Source: Herpomyces periplanetae
Taxonomy: Eukaryota; Ascomycota; Laboulbeniomycetes; Herpomycetales; Herpomycetaceae
Direction: 5' to 3'
Length of the DNA stretch: 64,000 bases
Assembly: GCA_009733715.1 (NCBI GenBank)
Contig: WMKJ01000062.1
Span: 16,365-80,364, forward strand
In this document: piece by piece, positions 57,031 through 64,000 of the stretch
Position numbering within the stretch: position 1 is the first letter of the stretch
Layout: every line of letters begins with the position of its first letter
Position numbers and translations under genes: made by a program
The notes under the pieces: generated by a model
The model's database searches: none
What the model saw: only the letters and a program-made list of their open reading frames with translations
What the model was told of the DNA's origin: nothing

Positions 57031-60000
57031 AGGCAGACACAAATTCTTTTCCCTATAAGCATCATTGAAAGAGAACTTAAATTGTATAATTGAATAGTAA
57101 AATTGTTTTAATTTGACAAATTTTAATAATCAGTGAGTGATAGATTAGTACCATTCTAAGGGAAGAGATACCCAGATAGTAGCTTTTAGTATAGAAATAC
57201 TCAAAATACACTAATAGCTATGTCTAACAAGGTACATAAAATCTACCGCTATCCTAAAATAATTTTCGCTTATGGAGTTCATCTAGTGATACTATTTTAT
57301 TGCAGGTTGTTGGTGAAATATTTTAATAGTTTCCCATTGTTATTTCCTTTAGCTCCTAGCAATCTTGACTAAGCTCAATTGAAAATTTCAGCAGTTCAGT
57401 TTAAAAACTGTATACCTTCATGGAAATATGTTATGGCCAATTTTAATAAAATGGTAAAAGTTGCAATAATAATCTCGTAAGATAAAACAAGTGTATTTAT
57501 CGTCTTAAGTGGTTTGTATGGATGTGATAAAATAAGTCATTTGGGACGATTAATAACTTGACTTCAAAGGTACCAACCTTGATTCTTGCATCCTTCCACA
57601 TACCAGAAAGAAATTTTTAATTTTTTTATGTAAGTATCAGTCGCTTGTGATCTATCTGGGAAACGATGACCATGTTTTGATAATGTTATTGAGAACTCTA
57701 AGTTAGATGACATTAGCGGGGTCTTTGACATAACAATCAATGTATAAAATGTTGGAATCTCTTTTTTAAAGACCGTTTACACAAGCAAATATTTCCATTA
57801 ATTCAGCTCCTAGACTTATGATACATCTACTATCCAGTAGGCTCTAATTAGACACTCAAAATTTTAAAACTAGGAAGACGTATCGTATGATGAAATATTA
57901 ACACTTCGTCTGCTTCAATATGCATTTTTTCCAATTTCATTAAGATTCTATATATTGCTTAATCCTAATATTTTAGTATTACTTAAGACCTGTTAAGCAA
58001 AATGGTAACAAACTTATTGTGTCCCAAAATATTTATATCCCAACAATATCATATACGATATTGTTCTATTATGTAGATGTGTTCAATGACAAATATTTCA
58101 AATTGTTATTTTGTTGGGATGGAAATTTCGTTGAGTGTTGTAATACAAGAAAGTTCATATCTTGCAATGTAATGAAGCTAGACTATTCTACAATTTCCTG
58201 ATGAAATCACGAACAGTAATGAACCACTACATTAACATATGAAATTAAGCGCAATATAATGACTATTACAATTAAACAGTTGTTCTGAAATAAGAAATTG
58301 CTAAGTGAATCTAGAATAAATTGACAAAATGATTATATTTTGCAGAGACAGTGGAGCAAATGAGATAACTAGAAATACAATAATTATTAAACAAAGTTAA
58401 CACATTGATATTTTTTTTGTTAAGGAGAAATGGTAGAACAAAATTTATATACCTAAATGTGTCAATTTGGGAAGCAACATCATCGACTATTTCACGCCAA
58501 AGCTACCAAAAATTTTTATATTACTAATAAAAAAAAATATTTAAGTGATTGTTATAAACATTGCAATATTTTGTTGATAACTTCGCAAACGATTAGCCGT
58601 TAGCGAAAACACATGAATGCTGTTTATATCATATGATTTGGTGCAAAATTGTAGACGTTATTGTAGTTACTAAATAATATAAATCCGTCGCTCAGCACAC
58701 ACATGATACACATTATAAAATTGCATATAGTTAATGAGTCTCTCACCAATGACTAATGTCGTTTATTCTGTATTATTTCATCGAAGGTTTATTGATTTAG
58801 GAATAATTAATTTTTGATCTATGGGTAGATAGCATATTTTTCAAAAATATTTTATAATTTCTTTTCTAAGAATTCGCTTATATTTCCTATTTCAGTATTT
58901 GAAAGTTATTACATTTTTTATATATTTTATTTCGTCCATTTATTCCTATGTATATTCACCAAGGCTTTTGGCAAACAGAGTTTAATATTTATAGTCTAAA
59001 ATTTCGTTTATATAAGGTGAACCTTATATTATCTCTGTAGTATATAGTATTAGTTTGTTTAAAATTGTACAAAACACCTTTATTTTTGTGTTATGTAGTA
59101 GGTCGATTATACAGAAATTCGTGGACATACTCTTCATATGTCTAAAAAGTCCTTCATTAATTTATATGGTAATCGAATAATTCATACAATACTTCAAGTT
59201 TCCCCTTTAATGTGTTGATAGTTGATTAACGTCGTGTTTGTTTCCAGTATTCCGGGATTTTTGGGTTCCTCATGTAGTCATGTGCTATGATTTAACTTTT
59301 ATATTTTAGCCTTCAAATTATGTCGTAGTCAATTTCGATATATCAAAACTCATTAAGTTTTAAACTTGATTAGACATCAAGTGTTACAAAAATGTGTTTT
59401 ACAATACTAAAACCAAGAATAACACTCAGTTTTGGAGTTATAAAATTTTAGTAAATGAAATGGTGTTTTTGTCTTTATATCTATATCAATAAAGATTTGA
59501 AAATCTTATTCTAGTTTACAACATTATTTACTATGGAAGTTAGTTGGCACAAGTTGTAAAACATCTCATAGTAAAAGTTGTATCGTTTTACTCTTAAGGA
59601 TTCCTTGAGTATTTAATAATAAATTTACTAACTGATATTAAAGATAGTGCTAGTCTTAATGGCTTTTCTTGCGTTTCAGCATGGGAAGGAACTGAGAACA
59701 TATTAATTTTATTGGCAATAAGTACCTGTATTGTTTGTAGAGGTGATATCGGTGTTACTTAAGCATAAATACATGTTCCTTCAGGACTCCTTAGAGGCAA
59801 GTATCATCCCAAGGCAGGCTTTGAATGTCATATTTTGTCTAGGGCGCATAGTGTACGCTGGTGTTCCCCTTGGATTGGTTGTCTGCCTTCAGACATTCTT
59901 GGCACGTAGTGTGAATCTTTTTTGAAGTCAATATACAGATATGTGGCTAACAACCAGTTCTGTAGTATTAATCTCCCAAATTGCCAGAAATCTTTTAACT

Positions 60001-60699
60001 GCTGTTTGTGTTTATTATTTCTATCCTGTTGTATATATTTTCAAGTTTGATTTTAATCTTAAATGGCAATCTGTGGTTTATCTTTCACAAAAATTTGCCA
60101 TCACTTGTTTCTTAATTTTCTTGCGTATAGTTTCTCCTTTCATTTAGATAATCAATTTTTTGTATTCCGTTCTACTAAAAACATGCAGGTTTCGTGTAAA
60201 CATTGTAGCAATGTCTTTCCCATACGCTTGATGGAAACTGATAGAGGAATACTATTTCAGCGTCTATTGAGATTTGAGTGAAAACTTACGGACAAAGAAT
60301 TGACGGTAAGTTGACGAAGAGTGGTTCTTTCTACGTAGCAATATCTTTTCCTGTATCACAATACATTTTCTCTTGACATTTTGCTTCACATCTTCGCTGT
60401 AATTATTGTTCTCCTACCTGTAACACAACTAAATAATTTGTTCTAATAATTTCTTTATCTTTCATATTTTAATTGTTTCGGATATTACATTGTTAAAAAC
60501 TTGCTCATCGCTCGTTTATATTATTTAATTTATACAAGGTTCAGTACCTACTAAGCCTTTTTATCTATGTGTGGAACCTCCAATGGTTTGTCACATATGT
60601 CTATTTATATTTTTTAGATTTAGCCACCATTTATTCAAATTTAAGTTACTTGCTTGTCCTATCTCAGTTTGTACACAGTATATTTTTCTTTCATTTTGT
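57031..60699. other. AT-rich gene-free region, 57.0-60.7 kb
   Basis: About 3.7 kb, T-rich on the plus strand from 58.7 kb. A less AT-rich patch at 59.73-59.93 kb holds a 64-codon frame (59731-59925) with no recognised family. Other frames (59941-60281, 60569-60832) are hydrophobic products of T-rich DNA. TAATCAGTGAGTGATAGATTAG near 57127 is a possible further F-module remnant. Confidence 0.3.
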
Positions 60700-60930
60700 T
60701 ATATACTCTTTAAATTCACTTGTAATATCACTGTACTATTTTGGCGGCCGGCATTGCCACCGTTCCTCCATTACAAATCAGACTAATATTTTCCATATGG
60801 CTAATGCCAACAAATATAGAGCACATATATAACCCTGAAGCGGCACAGCACCTTACGATTTGTTGAGATGGTAATTGCACGCAAGTTGCCATGTCTGATC
60901 TTAAGGATATATTTGACTTGTAGGCCAAAA
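60700..60930 (-). repeat. Repeat module C, second inverted copy
   Basis: On the minus strand GCAACTTGCGTGCAATTACCATCTCAACAAATCGTAAGGTGCTGTGCCGCTTCAGG aligns with GTTACTTGCGTTCAATTCTAGCATCAGCTCACTGTGAGATGTTGTGCTGCTACAAC at 35382-35440. It lies about 200 bases from inverted module A, whereas in the direct copies A and C are kilobases apart. Non-coding. Confidence 0.55.
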
Positions 60931-61129
60931 TATTAAGTTTTTTAACATGAACATAGTAACATTATCAGTATCAGTATCGACTGGGCAAAGGAAATTGTTT
61001 AAAACTAATCCTCGTTAAGATACAAAGAAACTATTATTTGCATTACTTCCTATTTATTGCACATCTTCACTCAACGCGCAAGAGTTTACTTGTCAAACGT
61101 GCAATATAATTGTGATTACGGATGGAGTA

Positions 61130-61560
61130 AATTCAACCACCTCAATCAAAGCACTGCGAAATCTTCATAACAAAGTAGACAGGGCGACAACCCGACGAGT
61201 TTAGTGAAATAACTAATATCCATGTCAATAATATAAAAGATACTGTCTCAAGGTATTACAGAACTAATAACAGAGTAAGCAGTTGTTGCTTCACAAACAT
61301 CTAAATGAGATTGATTCCTAAGATCTCAATTGCTATTGAGATCTCTGGTATCTAAAAAACACAACATATCCACGTCAATTTTTATCCAGGGCCTATTAAT
61401 CTTGACCAATTTTACATGTACAAATTTTTATGTCACTCCATCTAGTTTTCATGTAAGGCCATTGTAATGCGATCATCATAAAATCGTAATTAGTTTTAGC
61501 AATAGACTACATTATTTTTACAAAATATTATACTGAATTTTTCTAGGTGACAAGCATCGC
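61130..61560 (-). repeat. Repeat module A, copy 3 (inverted)
   Basis: Its reverse complement aligns with 28000-28380, most clearly through ACTGCTTACTCTGTTATTAGTTCTGTAATACCTTGAGACAGTATC and GGGTTGTCGCCCTGTCTACTTTGTT. It contains the perfect palindrome at 61321-61344. Non-coding. Confidence 0.62.
61321..61344. repeat. Perfect 10-bp inverted repeat with 4-base loop
   Basis: AGATCTCAAT, loop TGCT, ATTGAGATCT. The arms pair without mismatch. It is inside module A; copy 1 has a different, shorter hairpin (AGGTAT...ATACCT) at nearly the same alignment position. Confidence 0.85.
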
Positions 61561-62469
61561 CATAATGTTCTACGTTCGACCCATGAAGACTGAAAATTAA
61601 CCTGCTTCTCATTGGAATCAAAGAATTTGACTACATTCCCTTCAAATCATGTTAGTTTGGATGCAATTCAGGAGGATACCTGAGCCCATGAATGAATTGT
61701 GTTAACCCCAACTCCGAGGAAAAATCCGCGATTTCTGAAAAAATGAGAGGATTCTTTTAAATTATGTAATCAGTATTAACTGTGCTTGAGTCTCACGTGA
61801 TAATTAAAATTGTAGTGTATTGAGTTGTTTTGTTTCACGGTGTATCTGTTCAGCAAATACGTGATACAAATGGTATCCACGTAGTAGTCTTGTAGTTGCT
61901 TCCAAATTTTGCAAACGTTCCCTAAAGGTGTCGTAAAACATGCATACATAAATTGAAAGCCACTGAGTTTCCAAATTAATAATTTCCAATATCTGAGTAA
62001 GTCTGGTGATGATTGCCTTTCATTTCCTTTGAAATACGCAAATAGGAAATAATTTAATTTTTGCTCTCCTATACTGTATTTTACTATTTTAACTTATTTA
62101 AAATATTGTACTAAATTTTGAATAGATTTGAGCAAATGTTTTAGAAACATTGCTTTTGGGCACCTAAAATTTGCACAACTCGGGCAGTTTAAAGTCATTT
62201 AACTTTTAATTAATGGTACGATATTTTAAGATTGTATCTACTCATATTTAAATTCAAAATTGTCACATTAGAATACACCGTTTTTCACCATTAAACCGCG
62301 TGCCAATAACTATTGTGTTTAGTATCAGCATTAGCAATAATTGCAGTCATTACCATTATTCTAACTCAAGATAATGTGCCTCTACATGCTTCCTCAAGGC
62401 AAATACTTCTTCCACACGGGGCAATATACTTACAGGTTTACTAATTAGCGTACTAAGTCATTACTCATT
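61561..62469. other. Unassigned sequence, 61.6-62.5 kb
   Basis: About 900 bases of AT-rich DNA. The only frame above 60 codons (61804-61989 minus) has no features. Nothing further could be supported. Confidence 0.3.
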
Positions 62470-62800
62470 CCCACGACATTACCCTACCAGATAACTTAGA
62501 AGTAAGCAAAAGGTGAGTTAGTCTAATATTTCAACTCCGCCAAAATCTGGTCTATATAATGACACAACATCCTCTTATCTCTCTTCCTTATGTTGGCAAT
62601 CTTATCCCATATTTCATCTCTTTTAAAACTTTTAACACTTCCTTATTAGTATTATATGTCATCATGATGCCTCTTCACGTTAGACTTCTTCCCTTTTAAT
62701 AATTCCTTTAATTGTATCAAATTTATCTATCCGTTATTTTGTACTCCATTTTCTTACTTGTTTTAGATTGTTTTCTCTCTAAGACAAGAGCTAACGAGAA
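62470..62800 (+). repeat. Repeat module H, copy 2
   Basis: Direct copy of 28970-29300, sharing the AAAAGGTGA[AG]TT, CTTTTAA[TA]ACTTT and TCATGA[CT] landmarks in the same order and spacing. It is T/C-rich and non-coding. Confidence 0.55.
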
Positions 62801-64000
62801 GTTAAATAATAGTTCTTCCTATTGAGTTGCATCTTTTCTATTTTCCTCCAAGTCTCAAACATTATATATACAAAATAATCAAACCAACTATATTTGAGTT
62901 TGACTCTACACGGCTATTTCCATGCATACACTGCGAAAAGTCGATCATTGATTTTTCATGTCATAAAATTGTGATTGCCAAGACAATAGAAATCAGCACT
63001 CGAAATTTTCTCATGTGCACTTTAGTGTATCAACGCTTATTTCGTGTTTGAACAGCACATTTATGCGTAGGCCCAATAGATTAAGTCATTGGATGCAAGG
63101 ACATTTCCTCTTGCAGTTGTCTAGAAATCTTAGTAAACTCTTACTATAAACCATGTTAGGCTCCTAAATATATATCAGACTGATGTTTTCGTAGATGACA
63201 TTTAAAATAATAATTATTGTAAGTAAGCAGCTTGGCATTTTAAATCATACTGAGGCTTGCATCATAACAAACTCGTACACTAGATATAGAGCAACATCAT
63301 ATTTGTATTAGGGATAACAAAAACTAGTTAATTCATAGTTGCCATGGATACTGTTTGTATTGCATTCGGTTTTTGACAGTTATTTGTTGCTTGGTAAATT
63401 ATTGTTTTTTGCAAACTTGCTACTGGGACATTTATCTGCAAAGATTAAGTTCCTCCTGTTTTAAGTCTTAGCATGGATTGAAATCCCGAGTTTTAAGGGG
63501 TGGTATTCCCCTAGAAAATCAAACTTCATAAGAACTCGACATATGACATTTTCTTTTACAGTGAATGCCAAATCTTGGTTTAATAATGCTACCTCGTTCA
63601 CTTTCATGTCTCGTAGTATTAAATTTTCGTGGCATTGACTCAACAGCCTAGTTTTGACTTTTCCCTTCCTGTATTTAACAATGCCTTAAGCTTGGATTAT
63701 GAAAACTGATGAGTTATTCTATTTTCTTCCTTGTACATCATGGCACTTGATTACATGATTTCTAAAATCATTAAGATGGGATATAATCACAAGAGCTAAA
63801 TAGCTTCTTGTATGATTGTTTTCACGAGTAAATCACTAGAAGCATGTATTTGCAGAGCAGATTCACCATATGATAAATCACATGGGAGTAACTTGTTTGC
63901 CAGGAAAATTTATTGTGTCATGTCACATGTTCACTTCACGTAATTTCTGAATGGAACGACAATATATGGCATAAAATGAAATTCCTCGGGTCAAGTAATC
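62801..64000. other. Unassigned AT-rich sequence at the window end
   Basis: About 1.2 kb. Frames at 62827-63051 (plus) and 63461-63643 (minus) are short and featureless. No gene, RNA or repeat was recognised. Confidence 0.3.

Noticed and set aside
24000-64000. CRISPR array or satellite tandem array
   Set aside because: The repeats are long, few, widely spaced and diverged; no short identical repeats with regular spacers and no tandem monomer were seen.
24000-64000. Remnant viral or retroelement polymerase
   Set aside because: No reverse-transcriptase, integrase or transposase motif was recognisable in any frame listed; absence was judged by eye only.

Overview
The window looks like nuclear DNA of a fungus, most likely an ascomycete. 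The evidence is a Def1-type CUE-domain protein, a fungal-style plant/COMT-type O-methyltransferase, intron-poor long reading frames, and short introns (47-70 nt in the small secreted-protein genes) with CTGAC or CTAAT branch points and GTAAGT-like donors. No bacterial operon signals, ribosomal RNA or credible tRNA were found. The combination of a small family of secreted cysteine-containing proteins with a very repeat-rich, AT-rich neighbourhood resembles plant-parasitic biotrophs such as powdery mildews, but that placement is inference only.

Layout. 1-836: long pyrimidine-rich leader without any ATG after position 66. 837-5160 (+): Def1-like RNA polymerase II degradation factor in three exons. 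5558-6916 (-): SAM-dependent O-methyltransferase, convergent with the first gene. 8114-8826 (-): small secreted protein 1. 8827-12054: gene-free spacer. 12055-15555 (-): 1166-residue M16 zinc metallopeptidase of the YOL098C/C05D11.1 type, here with a signal peptide. 17394-18348 (-): small secreted protein 2. 18349-23270: gene-free, C/T-rich spacer. 23271-23878 (+): small secreted protein 3. From about 24 kb to the end (40 kb) I find no gene that I can support.

The most interesting content is twofold. First, the three small secreted proteins are diverged paralogues: each starts with a signal peptide and ends in a last exon coding for a G-[ST]-x(2,4)-[FY]-[KY]-F-C ... C-[LA]-[KQ]-[FY] module with 18-20 residues between the two cysteines. 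They flank a secreted protease and a secondary-metabolism-type methyltransferase, so the 5-24 kb segment may be an effector or virulence island. Second, the 28-63 kb 'desert' is not random: by eye it contains at least seven kinds of old repeat module in direct and inverted copies (estimated 60-70% alike, with indels and transversions). One is a collinear unit of about 0.9 kb at 31.1, 42.3 and 56.2 kb; another is an inverted pair at 34.2 and 43.1-43.5 kb. These repeats have no remaining coding capacity that I can recognise.

All coordinates of introns come from reading splice signals and reading-frame phase; all repeat boundaries are approximate because no alignment program was available.
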